Below are positions 32,876 to 40,415 of a DNA stretch of 45,232 nucleotides, in pieces. The notes below the pieces were generated by a model. The model saw only the letters and a list, made by a program, of their open reading frames with translations. It was not told where the DNA came from and did no database searches. The translations under genes and the position numbers were made by a program. The DNA is from CAYQJS01 sp964417895 (lineage in GTDB: Bacteria; Chloroflexota; UBA6077; SHYK01): contig CAYQJS010000046.1 in assembly GCA_964417895.1 (NCBI GenBank), positions 1 to 45,232 of the forward strand. The letters run 5' to 3'. The first letter of the stretch is position 1. Every line of letters starts with the position of its first letter.

Positions 32876-35800
32876 GTCATCGCGAGCCGAATCACCTCCG
32901 CCAGGTGGAGGGGGCGGCGGCCCGTCCCCTGGGCGATCTGCTCCTGGCAGCTGAAACCGTCGGCGACGATCAGTGTGTCGGGGTCGGCCTCGCGCACCGC
33001 CGGAAGCAATGCTCGCTCACCGATCTGCATCGCGACGCCGTAGTGCTCGCGCTCGAAGCCGAAAGCGCCGGCCATGCCACAGCAGCCCGTATCTGGCATC
33101 TGAAAGTCGAGCCCGAGCCTGGCCAATACGGCCGCATCGGCGCTCGTTCCGACGATCGATTTCTGATGGCAGTGGATATGCACGAGGGTCTTGCCCTGTA
33201 ACCTCGGCAGCTCGTAATTGGCGGCGTGTTTCTGGAGGAACTCGGCGAGCAGAAACGACTGTTGGCTCAGCCTTCGCGCGTCCGGGTCGTCGGACATGAG
33301 GTTGATCAGCTCGTCGCGGAACACGGCGATGCAGCTCGGCTCCAATCCAACCAGGGGCACACCCGCCACGAGATGGGGACGGAGCAGGTCCAGCGTCTCG
33401 CGCAGCATGCGCTTGGCGAGGTCGAGCTGGCCGTAGTCATAGAGCGGCCGGCCGCAACACAGGGGGCGTCCGGGCACCAGGACCTCGAAGCCCACCTCCT
33501 CCAGCACCTCGACAGCGGCGCGCGCCCTCTCAGGGTGGAAGTAAGTGTTGAATGTGTCTGGCCAGAGAATGACTCTCGGGCGCTCCGCCTCGCCAGAAGG
33601 GAACGCGGGCGAGGCGGCTGGCCCTCTCTCCGCCTGGGAGGGGCCGAGGGGTGAGGCGGCTGGCCCCCTCTCCCCCTGGGAGACGGAGGGTGGTGAGGGC
33701 GATCTCTTGCGGAACCAGTCCAGAAACGTCTGGGACGCGAAGGCCGGGACGCGTCGCTCCGGGGCGATGCCGGCCACAGCCTTGGCCAGGGCGCTGAGCC
33801 CTCGGCTCTGGGTGAGGAAGTTGGCGATGCCTGGGGCGTGAGCCGCCAGCCGCGCCCAGCGGAAGATCAGGCCGAGCGTGTAGGCCGTGCGAGGGCGTGA
33901 GTGGCGCGCATAGTAGTGCGCGAGGAACTCGGCCTTGTAGGTCGCCATATCCACGTTGGCAGGGCACTCGGTCTTACAGCCCTTGCAGGCCAGACACAGG
34001 TCAAGGGCATCTTTGACCTGCCGAGAGCCCCAGCCGTCTGTAATCGGCCCTCCTTGCAGCATCTCGAAGAGCATGCGGGCACGGCCGCGTGTCGAGTGTT
34101 GCTCCTCGAGAGTGACCATGTAGCTGGGGCACATGGTGCCGCCGCGCAGCCTGCGACACTCGCCGATGCCGATGCAGCGCTCCATCGCCAACCCAAAGCT
34201 GCCTTCGTCTTCGGAGTACGCGAAGTAAGTTCCGAGTTCCCAGTTCCGTGTGCCGCGTCCATTGATCTGAGCGCCGGACTCTGGCGGCCTGGCTCGGGGC
34301 AGACCGAGCAAGCGCAGGTTCTCGTCCAGCCGATAGGGCTCGACGACCTTGCCGGGGTTCATCTTGCCCAGGGGGTCCCAAATCGCCTTGAACTCGCGGA
34401 AGGCGCCCACGAGCTCCTCGCCGAACATGCGCGACAGCAGCTCGCCCCGCGCCTGGCCATCGCCGTGCTCGCCGGACAGCGATCCTCCGTAACGCACCAC
34501 GAGGTCCGCCGCCTCCTCAACGAAGGCGCGATAGCGGCCGACCCCCTCCACGCTTTTGAGGTCGAAGTCGACGCGCGTGTGGATGCAGCCCTGGCCAAAG
34601 TGACCATAGATCCCGGCGCTGTAGTCGTGGCGGTTGAAAAGGCCGCGCAGGTCGCGCAGGTAGTCGCCCAGCACCTCCGGGGCGACCGCGCTGTCTTCCC
34701 AGCCATCGTAGCAGTCGCGCTGGCCGGGCATGCGAGCCGCGGCCCTCGGGGCCGACTGCCGGATGAGCCAGGCCGCGCGGGCCAGCCTGGGGTCCTCGAA
34801 CACGCGCATGTCTGGTGCGTCGGCTCGTTGACTGAGCGCCTGGCGAGCGTCGTGGGCACGGGCGTCGGCCTCGGCCTTCGTCTCGCCGCCGAACTCGATG
34901 AACAGCCAGGCGCCGCCGGCTGGCAGCAGCGCCAGGTCGTCCGCGTGCATCCCCTTTCGCCGCATACCGTCGACCAACCGGTCGTCAAGCCCCTCGATCG
35001 CCAGGGGTGCGTGCGCGAGGATCTCCATAACGCGCCGGCCGGCCGCCTCCACGTCCGGGTAGCCCGCCACCAGGAGAGATCGGGCTGGCGGGCTGTAGAC
35101 CAGGCGAGTCGTCGCTTCGAGCACGGTGACGCATGTGCCCTCGGTGCCCACCAGCGCGCGGGCGACCTGAAACCCGTTCTCAGGCAAGAGCTGGTCGAGG
35201 TTGTAGCCGGACACGCGCCGCGCCAGCTTGGGATAGCGCCGGCGGATCAGGTCGGCGTAGCGATCCCGCAGCGCTTTGAGCTGGGTGTAGATCTCGGCGC
35301 GCCGCCCGCCCTGACCGATAATTCGCTCCATATCCTCGGCGGTAGTGGCTCCCACGCGGAGCCGGAGCCCGTCGTACGTGAGTACGTCGAGCTCCTCGAC
35401 GTTGTCCACGGTGTTGCCGCCCATGAGAGAATGGACGCCGCAGGAGTTGTTCCCGATCATGCCGCCCAGCGTGCAGTGGTTGTGGGTGGAGGGATCGGGA
35501 GCGAAGGTCAGCTGGTGCTGCTCGGCGGCGTCGCGGAGCTCGTCGAGCACAAGCCCGGGCTGTATACGCGCCCGGCGCCGGCTCGGGTCCAGCTCCAGAA
35601 TCCGGTTCAGATACTTGGAGAAATCGAGCACCACGGCGACGTTGCAGCACTGACCGGCGAGACTCGTGCCTCCGCCGCGCGGCAGAACCGGCGCCTCGAA
35701 TTCCCGACAGATAGCCATCGCCGCGACAACGTCGTCCACGCCTCGGGGGATGACCACACCGATGGGCACCTGGCGGTAGTTGGAGGAATCGGTCGCGTAC

Positions 35801-35931
35801 AGGGCGCGGCTGCCGTCGTCGAAGCGCACCTCACCTCGAACCGATCGGCGCAATGCCTCGGCAAGGCGAACGGTTTCGAGCGTCGCGCCGGCCAGTGACT
35901 CGGTCCTGGATGTATGGCGGAGGGATGTCAT
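32836..35931 (-). CDS. FAD-linked oxidase fused to 4Fe-4S and CCG domains (YdiJ / GlcD-GlcF type)
   Basis: Protein of 1031 residues. An FAD-binding PCMH domain (about 30-260: VLPRGGGTSLAGQ, HCTLGGMIGNNSCGVHS) and a GlcD-like C-terminal domain are followed by two 4Fe-4S motifs, CIGIGECRRLRGGTMCP (about 585) and CLACKGCKTECP (about 642), and a CCG heterodisulfide-reductase-like region (RPLCCGRPLYDYG, DTGCCGMAGAFGFE). The plan and length match YdiJ-type D-2-hydroxyacid dehydrogenases (D-2-hydroxyglutarate or D-lactate), which pass electrons to a membrane carrier. Two repeat-derived stretches are translated in frame: GRGTRNWELGTYF (about 557-570) and a Ser/Pro/Gly linker (about 740-778). The ATG lies inside a dispersed GTCATGCTGAC repeat; I see no better start. 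Confidence 0.92.
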   Translation of the reverse strand: MTSLRHTSRTESLAGATLETVRLAEALRRSVRGEVRFDDGSRALYATDSSNYRQVPIGVVIPRGVDDVVAAMAICREFEAPVLPRGGGTSLAGQCCNVAVVLDFSKYLNRILELDPSRRRARIQPGLVLDELRDAAEQHQLTFAPDPSTHNHCTLGGMIGNNSCGVHSLMGGNTVDNVEELDVLTYDGLRLRVGATTAEDMERIIGQGGRRAEIYTQLKALRDRYADLIRRRYPKLARRVSGYNLDQLLPENGFQVARALVGTEGTCVTVLEATTRLVYSPPARSLLVAGYPDVEAAGRRVMEILAHAPLAIEGLDDRLVDGMRRKGMHADDLALLPAGGAWLFIEFGGETKAEADARAHDARQALSQRADAPDMRVFEDPRLARAAWLIRQSAPRAAARMPGQRDCYDGWEDSAVAPEVLGDYLRDLRGLFNRHDYSAGIYGHFGQGCIHTRVDFDLKSVEGVGRYRAFVEEAADLVVRYGGSLSGEHGDGQARGELLSRMFGEELVGAFREFKAIWDPLGKMNPGKVVEPYRLDENLRLLGLPRARPPESGAQINGRGTRNWELGTYFAYSEDEGSFGLAMERCIGIGECRRLRGGTMCPSYMVTLEEQHSTRGRARMLFEMLQGGPITDGWGSRQVKDALDLCLACKGCKTECPANVDMATYKAEFLAHYYARHSRPRTAYTLGLIFRWARLAAHAPGIANFLTQSRGLSALAKAVAGIAPERRVPAFASQTFLDWFRKRSPSPPSVSQGERGPAASPLGPSQAERGPAASPAFPSGEAERPRVILWPDTFNTYFHPERARAAVEVLEEVGFEVLVPGRPLCCGRPLYDYGQLDLAKRMLRETLDLLRPHLVAGVPLVGLEPSCIAVFRDELINLMSDDPDARRLSQQSFLLAEFLQKHAANYELPRLQGKTLVHIHCHQKSIVGTSADAAVLARLGLDFQMPDTGCCGMAGAFGFEREHYGVAMQIGERALLPAVREADPDTLIVADGFSCQEQIAQGTGRRPLHLAEVIRLAMTQARPAARTATSR
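33595..33715. repeat. Duplicated palindromic repeat inside the FAD oxidase
   Basis: Two related units, each GAGGCGGCTGGCCC followed by a CTCTCC/GGGAG hairpin, encode the linker between the second 4Fe-4S domain and the CCG domain. The peptide RGPAASPLGPSQAERGPAAS shows the duplication. The hairpin is related to the one at 5787-5836. Confidence 0.8.
34228..34258. repeat. AGTTCC-type repeat inside the FAD oxidase
   Basis: GTTCCGAGTTCCCAGTTCCG, three AGTTCC/GTTCC units in a row, encodes NWELGT on the minus strand between the FAD domain and the first iron-sulfur motif. Confidence 0.65.
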
Positions 35932-35963
35932 GCTGACCCGTCTGGCGAAGAATCCGCCTCCAT
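35926..35963. repeat. Dispersed GTCAT-CTGAG repeat, copy 5, carrying a start codon
   Basis: TGTCATGCTGACCCGTCTGG followed by CGAAGAATCCG. The complement of its CAT at 35929-35931 is the ATG of the FAD oxidase. Confidence 0.75.
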
Positions 35964-36094
35964 GGAGGTGGCCTCACCGTAGCCCGTAGGTCTGGCCCGG
36001 TTGGAATGCTATATATACGCCATGCACCCCACATCCCGACTGGCGCGCGTCCAACAGCAGCTACGAGTGTTCGCGGACCTTCACGCCATCCGAG

Positions 36095-36439
36095 TTGAGC
36101 GCGTTCACCGCGGAGCTTGAGGCCGCCGGGCTCACTGAACTCGCGACTCGGGTGAATACCTACAAAGACCTCCACGCGCAGGAGTCGAGGCTGGTCCTCG
36201 AGGAGCTCGCCGATCTCCGGGCAGAGCTGGAAGCCGAGCCGAGTGATTTCGCCGCAATGGACGGACCAGCGGCCGACCCGTCGGCTGCAGCAATGAGCGA
36301 CACGCTTCCGGATCCTGCTGCCGCTTCGCCGACACGGGCCCGCTGGCTGGCACGGGAAATCCGACGCGCAGAGTCGACGCCGATCTCTCGGCGACAGTTT
36401 CTCACGCGCGCAAAGGACCGAGCTAGACCCTCCGACTAA
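36095..36439 (+). CDS. Hypothetical small protein, weak evidence
   Basis: An open frame of 114 residues from a TTG, rich in Ala/Glu/Leu, with a helical N-terminal half (ELEAAGLTELATRVNTYKDL, then VLEELADLRAELEAE) that could be a coiled coil. The C-terminal half is Pro/Ala-rich with RRQFLTRAKDRARPSD at the end. No Shine-Dalgarno precedes the TTG. An ATG at 36022 in another frame, next to GCTATATATACG, gives only 32 residues before a stop. The family is not recognised, and it may be a fragment or not a gene. Confidence 0.3.
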   Translation: MSAFTAELEAAGLTELATRVNTYKDLHAQESRLVLEELADLRAELEAEPSDFAAMDGPAADPSAAAMSDTLPDPAAASPTRARWLAREIRRAESTPISRRQFLTRAKDRARPSD

Positions 36440-36480
36440 TCCGTCCGCTCATAGCCCACGTACCGCACGATCTTGGGCTG

Positions 36481-36972
36481 CTATTCATTCCCAACTGGCC
36501 CTTCGGCCTCGTACCGCCCCTCAGAGCGAAGCCGCGCCAGGAGCTCGACCACCTGCCAGGGATAGTCGTCCTCGGTGACCGCCGCACACTCGACCCGAGG
36601 AGCCAGCTCGCGGGCGCGGTGTACCAGCTCGGGTCTCCCACAGGCTCTCGCGCAGGTCGACCGTTACGTCGTGGAGCCTCCCGTCGAGGCTGAGGGTCAC
36701 GCGGCGCTGTGACGCGGGGAGAGCCACGCCTGGGGCCGGCGCCCCGGGCTGGCTGGGCCTGGCCGCGACGGCCCCCGCGGCGGAGGGCCGGCGGGCTCGG
36801 CCGCGGGGCGTCGCAGGACTGTCCCCGCTCCCGCCACGGCGGCAGCGGCCGCGGCCCCCGCGCCGGCGCCGATCAGGAACTCGCGCCGTGTAACCAGCCG
36901 CCGCATGCGCTCCTCGCTGGCATCGCCGTCGTCCCGACGCGTTGGGTTCACCGGATCAGGCTGTTCACTCAT
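36481..36972 (-). pseudogene. Remnant of a Tat-exported (2Fe-2S)-binding subunit
   Basis: Opens with a good ribosome site (CAGGAGGG) and a twin-arginine signal TRREFLIGAGAGAAAAAAVA (RR at 29-30). After a Pro/Gly linker the frame breaks near 36745. The next frame reads GVALPASQRRVTLSLDGRLH and DVTVDLRESLWE, the first strands of a CoxS/XdhC-type ferredoxin domain. It breaks again near 36635, where another frame carries RPELVHRARELAPRVECAAV and TEDDYPWQVVELLARL to a TAG at 36481. The cysteine-rich [2Fe-2S] loop expected after the first strands is absent. At least two frameshifts plus a deletion make it non-functional unless sequence errors are involved. Confidence 0.65.
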
Positions 36973-37024
36973 CGAGGCCCTCCTGACGCTCGAGTCACCC
37001 TGCCAATCCCCACTACAGACCAGA

Positions 37025-37282
37025 TTAAGGCAAGTCTAATCCCGACTCGCTCTCGCGCGAAAGTGCAAACCCGAGGCACCGAGGCACCGAGGCACCGAGG
37101 CACTGCTTGATGAGGAGCACGGCGAACGGGCCGATGAGCAGCCCGCCCACCAGTAAGAGAGCCTGCTGCTCAAGGCCCTTATGGGCAGTCTTGCCGGCCA
37201 GGCCGCCCGCCTCGAATAGCCAGGCCGCGTAGAGGCTCCCCAGCGCCCACGCGAGCCCGAGCGCCGCCACGAGCTGCCTCAC
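37025..37282 (-). CDS. Small membrane protein with an octamer-repeat tail
   Basis: Protein of 85 residues, family not recognised. Two hydrophobic helices (about 4-25, and LLLVGGLLIGPFAVLLIK at about 42-59) are joined by a short polar loop. The C-terminal tail (KQCLGASVPRCLG) is encoded by four copies of an 8-bp repeat at 37071-37102. GTG 37282 overlaps the stop of the broken cytochrome b gene (GTGA), so it was a coupled downstream gene of that unit, perhaps an accessory of the same membrane complex. Confidence 0.5.
   Translation of the reverse strand: MRQLVAALGLAWALGSLYAAWLFEAGGLAGKTAHKGLEQQALLLVGGLLIGPFAVLLIKQCLGASVPRCLGFALSRESESGLDLP
37071..37102. repeat. Octanucleotide tandem array CCGAGGCA x4
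   Basis: Four perfect 8-bp copies inside the 3' part of the small membrane-protein gene. Because 8 is not a multiple of 3, gain or loss of one unit changes the frame of everything downstream. Confidence 0.85.
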
Positions 37283-38024
37283 GAGCCGGCCCTCTCGGCC
37301 GTCGCCTCGCGCCCCGCGGCGGAACTGGGCACCCCGTCGGATTCATGCCCCCGCGCCGCGGCCGCGGGGCGCTCGGTCAGGATCTGCTGATACCAGCCGG
37401 GATGGCGCAAACGGACGTATTGGTCAGCAACCCACGTCGTGGCCACCGATCTCAGTAGCGGCCAGCGACTCGGCGCGAAGACGTAGCGCAAATGGTCGAG
37501 GAGTTTCGCCGCCAGGAGCACCATTGCCACCACGTCGAGGGTGCTCGCCCGCCAGAGCACCTCGCCTGGGATGGGTAAACGTAGCGCATGGCCTTCACCA
37601 GACCCGTGATGATGAGCCCCACCAGAACCATCCAGATGGGGAACGAGACAACCCTCTCGTAGTACGTGAACTGACCGACTGGGGGCGGTTCCCGCCGCGT
37701 GTCCAACCCCAGAGTCGCGGCGAGTACGCGTCCAGGTGCACCGGAAGCTCATGGCTGAGGCCGCGGAAGTGGCGAATCCACTGGCCGGCCGGGGGCACGA
37801 GGGGACGATCGTCGATCATCAGCCGATAGGTCACGGAGAGCGCCGCGGAGAAGACCATAAGAGAGGCCCCGACGAAATGGACCCGATAGATCATGAAGAG
37901 CGGGACGGGCGCCGACACGTCGAGGACGCCTTTCAGGTACTGGATGCTTCCGGTGGCTGCCGTCGGGTGAGACACAACTCGCCAGCAGCAACAGCAGCGA
38001 GGGCACGAAGCGACTCAAGCGCAT
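37279..38024 (-). pseudogene. Multiply frameshifted cytochrome b, formate-dehydrogenase gamma-like
   Basis: Pieces of one membrane protein lie in successive frames. They are a signal-like segment (SRFVPSLLLLLASCVS, from about 38024), then SIQYLKGVLDVSAPVPLFMI with YRVHFVGASLMVFSAALSVT. Next is DTRREPPPVGQFTYYERVVS with FPIWMVLVGLIITGLVKAMR, then IPGEVLWRASTLDVVAMVLL with AAKLLDHLRYVFAPSRWPLL. Joins are needed near 37970, 37700-37740 and 37578. The third is explained by one missing C in CCCATCC. The order fits prokaryotic cytochrome b561/FdnI subunits that pass electrons to quinone. A GTGA overlap links it to the following small gene. Confidence 0.7.
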
Positions 38025-38138
38025 TCTCCGGGCCGGGGGCCGCAATCTCTGCCGATCTAGAGGCCCTTGAGCAACTCCCCAAAATCTTAGCGCGGTAGAG
38101 CAGCCAGCGCGACCCTGCAGGCTCGCAGAAACTTGGCG

Positions 38139-38168
38139 TTGACAAGATGCGGCCGCGTGGATTATTAT
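38139..38168 (+). promoter_or_regulatory. Sigma70-type promoter of the ArsR operon
   Basis: Perfect -35 TTGACA (38139-38144), an 18-nt spacer, and -10 TATTAT (38163-38168). The local sequence is strikingly AT-rich compared with its surroundings. A second TATAAT at 38194-38199 has no -35 partner. Confidence 0.7.
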
Positions 38169-38174
38169 TCCATT

Positions 38175-38188
38175 TAGCTAATTAGCTA
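38175..38188. promoter_or_regulatory. ArsR-type operator palindrome
   Basis: TAGCTAATTAGCTA is a perfect 14-bp palindrome starting 7 nt after the -10 box and 17 nt before the ATG. It is ideally placed for a winged-helix ArsR dimer to block its own transcription. Confidence 0.7.
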
Positions 38189-38204
38189 GAAGGTATAATA
38201 TTGG

Positions 38205-38570
38205 ATGGCAACCGATCAACTGAGCGCCACATTCACGGCGCTGGCAGATCCCACACGGCGGGCGATCCTGGCGCGGCTGGCTGAGGGCGAGGCGACGGTC
38301 ATGGAGTTGGCCCGGCCCTTCCGGCTGAAACTTCCCACTGTCTCGAAGCACCTCAAGGTGCTGCAGCGTGCCGGGCTGGTCGCGCAGAAGCGGAAGGCGC
38401 AGTGGCGGCCGTGCCGGCTCCAGGCGGCTCCGCTGAAGGACGCCTCGGAATGGCTGGAGCCCTATCGCCGTTTCTGGGATGAGAGCTACCAACGCCTGGA
38501 TGACTACCTGCGCGAGTTACAAGAGCAGGAGCTCAAAGAAGAGGAGGAGAACCATGGTCCAGGAGACTAG
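38205..38570 (+). CDS. ArsR-family winged-helix repressor
   Basis: Protein of 121 residues. ATFTALADPTRRAILARLAE (about 8-27) starts the ArsR fold; the recognition helix lies in KLPTVSKHLKVLQRAGLV (about 45-62), and the wing follows (QKRKAQWRPCRL). The tail PLKDASEWLEPYRRFWDESY with QRLDDYLRELQ is typical of the ArsR subgroup paired with AHSA1/SRPBCC proteins. No obvious metal-binding Cys cluster is present, so it probably does not sense metal ions in the classical way. AGAAGG lies about 11 nt before the ATG. Its stop overlaps the AHSA1 start by 17 nt. It probably represses its operon through the palindrome at 38175. Confidence 0.93.
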   Translation: MATDQLSATFTALADPTRRAILARLAEGEATVMELARPFRLKLPTVSKHLKVLQRAGLVAQKRKAQWRPCRLQAAPLKDASEWLEPYRRFWDESYQRLDDYLRELQEQELKEEEENHGPGD

Positions 38571-39045
38571 CGGCCCCACAACGTTGACGATCACGTTGCC
38601 GTCGGATCTGGAGATCGTTATGACGCGCGTCTTCGATGCGCCTCGCCGCCTCGTCTTCGAAGCACACACCAAGCCCGAGCACGTAGCGCGCTGGTGGGGG
38701 CCGAGAGGCACGACGCTGCCCGTCTGCGAAATGGACTTCCGCCCGGGCGGCGCATGGCGCTTCGTCTCGCGCGGGCCAGACGGCGCGGAGGACGCGTTCA
38801 GGGGCGAGTATCGCGAGATCGTGCCACCCGAGCGCATTGTCTGGACCTTTGAATGGGAAGGTATGCCGGGCCATGTTTCAGTCGAGACGACAACCTTCGT
38901 CGAGCAGGACGGCAAGACCACGATCACTAACACGTCCGTGTTCCAGTCGGTTGAGGATCGCGACGGGATGCTCCAGTCAGGCATGGAGAAAGGCGCCGCC
39001 GAAACCTGGGACCGTCTCGCCGAGCACCTGGAGACGATGTCATGA
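38554..39045 (+). CDS. SRPBCC / AHSA1 domain protein
   Basis: Protein of 163 residues. It is an activator-of-Hsp90-homologue-1 type START-like cavity protein: VMTRVFDAPRRLVFEAHTKP, HVARWWGPRGTTLPVCEMDF, FRGEYREIVPPERIVWTFEW and a C-terminal helix GMLQSGMEKGAAETWDRLAE. Such proteins bind small hydrophobic ligands and nearly always sit beside an ArsR regulator, as here. GAGGAGGAG precedes ATG 38554, which lies inside the ArsR 3' end. Its stop overlaps the next start as ATGA (39042-39045). Confidence 0.93.
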   Translation: MVQETSGPTTLTITLPSDLEIVMTRVFDAPRRLVFEAHTKPEHVARWWGPRGTTLPVCEMDFRPGGAWRFVSRGPDGAEDAFRGEYREIVPPERIVWTFEWEGMPGHVSVETTTFVEQDGKTTITNTSVFQSVEDRDGMLQSGMEKGAAETWDRLAEHLETMS

Positions 39046-39416
39046 GCGCTCCAGCAAGAGACGTGGATGACTACCTCACGGCGGTGCCAGAAAGAGAGCG
39101 GGCCACGCTCGAGATGCTCCGCAATACGATCAAGGCCGCCGCGCCGGAGGCCGCCGAGGTCATCAGCTACCAGGTCCCGACCTACAAGTACCACGGCTCG
39201 CTCGTGGCCTTCTGGGTGACCAAGAGCCATTGCGCTTTCTGCGTCATGAGCCCGTCCGTCATGGATGCGCGCAGGGACGAGCTCAAGCCCTACGACACCG
39301 CCAAGGCAACCATCCGCTTCCTGGCCGAGAAACCGCTCTCCGACGCGCTCGTAAAGAAGCTCGTGAAGGCGCGGATCGGAGAGAACGAGACGCGCTTTGC
39401 GAGCAGGCGCAGTTAG
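39042..39416 (+). CDS. DUF1801 / YdhG-like protein
   Basis: Protein of 124 residues. DVDDYLTAVPERERATLEML, then IKAAAPEAAEVISYQVPTYK, and later FAVMSP-like CAFCVMSPSVMDARRDELKP with KATIRFLAEKPLSDALVKKL form the DUF1801 fold, of which YdhG/YobT and frataxin-like iron-chaperone proposals are members. Its biochemical role is unsettled. ATGA overlap with the AHSA1 gene makes it the third gene of the ArsR operon. Confidence 0.9.
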   Translation: MSAPARDVDDYLTAVPERERATLEMLRNTIKAAAPEAAEVISYQVPTYKYHGSLVAFWVTKSHCAFCVMSPSVMDARRDELKPYDTAKATIRFLAEKPLSDALVKKLVKARIGENETRFASRRS

Positions 39417-39452
39417 AGCCCCTCACTGTACTGAGATGTCGAGGCGAGATTC

Positions 39453-39725
39453 ATGTGTCGGAACATCAGGACCCTGTTTAACTTCGAACCACCCGCTACG
39501 GAGCAGGAAATCAACGCGGCCTCGCTCCAATTCGTGAGGAAGCTGTCAGGCTTCACCAGGCCTTCCAAGGCAAACGAAGCGGCGTTCGATCGCGCCGTCG
39601 AAGACGTGGCCGCTGTGGCCGCGAACCTGATGGATTCGCTGGTGACCAATGCCGAGCCGCGCGATCGCGAAGCAGATGCCCTGCGCGCTCGCGCCAGAGC
39701 CGCGGTAAGGTTCGGTACCTCCTGA
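39453..39725 (+). CDS. DUF2277 family protein
   Basis: Protein of 90 residues that starts MCRNIRTLFNFEPPATEQEI and has AASLQFVRKLSGFTRPSKAN, the hallmark of DUF2277, a small family of unknown function in many soil bacteria. The length matches the family. It follows DUF1801 by 36 nt on the same strand and is likely in the same operon. The 159-bp gap after it (39726-39884) shows nothing of note. Confidence 0.9.
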   Translation: MCRNIRTLFNFEPPATEQEINAASLQFVRKLSGFTRPSKANEAAFDRAVEDVAAVAANLMDSLVTNAEPRDREADALRARARAAVRFGTS

Positions 39726-39884
39726 GGCCACCGGCCAACGCTTCATCGACGGTCGGCTCGCCGGACTTCGACACCCGACTCCCACGCCGAAGCCCAAGAC
39801 AGATGGGCCAGAAGCAAATGCTTCTTCTCGCCGGAAGCGGGGCGGCTGTGCAGGCGCCGAGTCTCGCCGCTTGGAAGATCGTGA

Positions 39885-40316
39885 TCACTCGTTCTTGCGA
39901 CGCGCCGCATCCCCTCGGGCTTCGAGCAGCAGCTTAAGCGCTTTCAGGTCCCGCTCCACCGCCGCCGCGTCGGCCTCGAACTCCTCTCCCGTCACCCCTG
40001 CGAGGCGGAAAAGCGTGAAGCTGACCTCGCTGCCGGCGCCGTTCGCCACCACACGCATCGGGACGTAGACCACCTCGCCTCCGGGAAGCGTAACGTGGTG
40101 GTCCAGCACGCCCAGGTCGTTCCGCCGCACGAACCGCACCCACACTGCCCCCTGCTCCGTGTGCGATACCCAATCGTCACCTGCTCGCTCTCCCGACGAC
40201 CCCAGACCCGCCGCCCACTTCGGCAAGTTCTCGGGAACGACGGCAAAGTCATAGACCTCGCGCGGAGGGCGGTCGATGGCAACACTGATCGTGCGCGACT
40301 CGTATGTCGCGGTCAT
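39885..40316 (-). CDS. SRPBCC family (polyketide-cyclase-like) protein
   Basis: Protein of 143 residues. The START-like pattern TISVAIDRPPREVYDFAVVP, ENLPKWAAGLG, NDLGVLDHHVTLPGGEVVYV and SEVSFTLFRLAGVTGEEFEA is followed by the long C-terminal helix AAVERDLKALKLLLEARGDA. It presumably binds a small hydrophobic ligand. It is not closely similar to the AHSA1 gene upstream and is read in the opposite direction, convergent with DUF2277. The 99-bp gap to 40415 is empty. Confidence 0.88.
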   Translation of the reverse strand: MTATYESRTISVAIDRPPREVYDFAVVPENLPKWAAGLGSSGERAGDDWVSHTEQGAVWVRFVRRNDLGVLDHHVTLPGGEVVYVPMRVVANGAGSEVSFTLFRLAGVTGEEFEADAAAVERDLKALKLLLEARGDAARRKNE

Positions 40317-40415
40317 GGTCCGGATCGCTCCGTCATGATTTATTCCCTCGGTTTTGGGCGAATTCCGCCGTGATCAGCATCTCCGGCATACCCTCGACAC
40401 CGGCGAAGAACTCCT

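Noticed and set aside
33901..35898. Long plus-strand open frame of 665 codons
   Set aside because: It is the antisense of the FAD oxidase; the minus strand carries FAD, 4Fe-4S and CCG motifs, and the plus-strand product has no recognisable fold.
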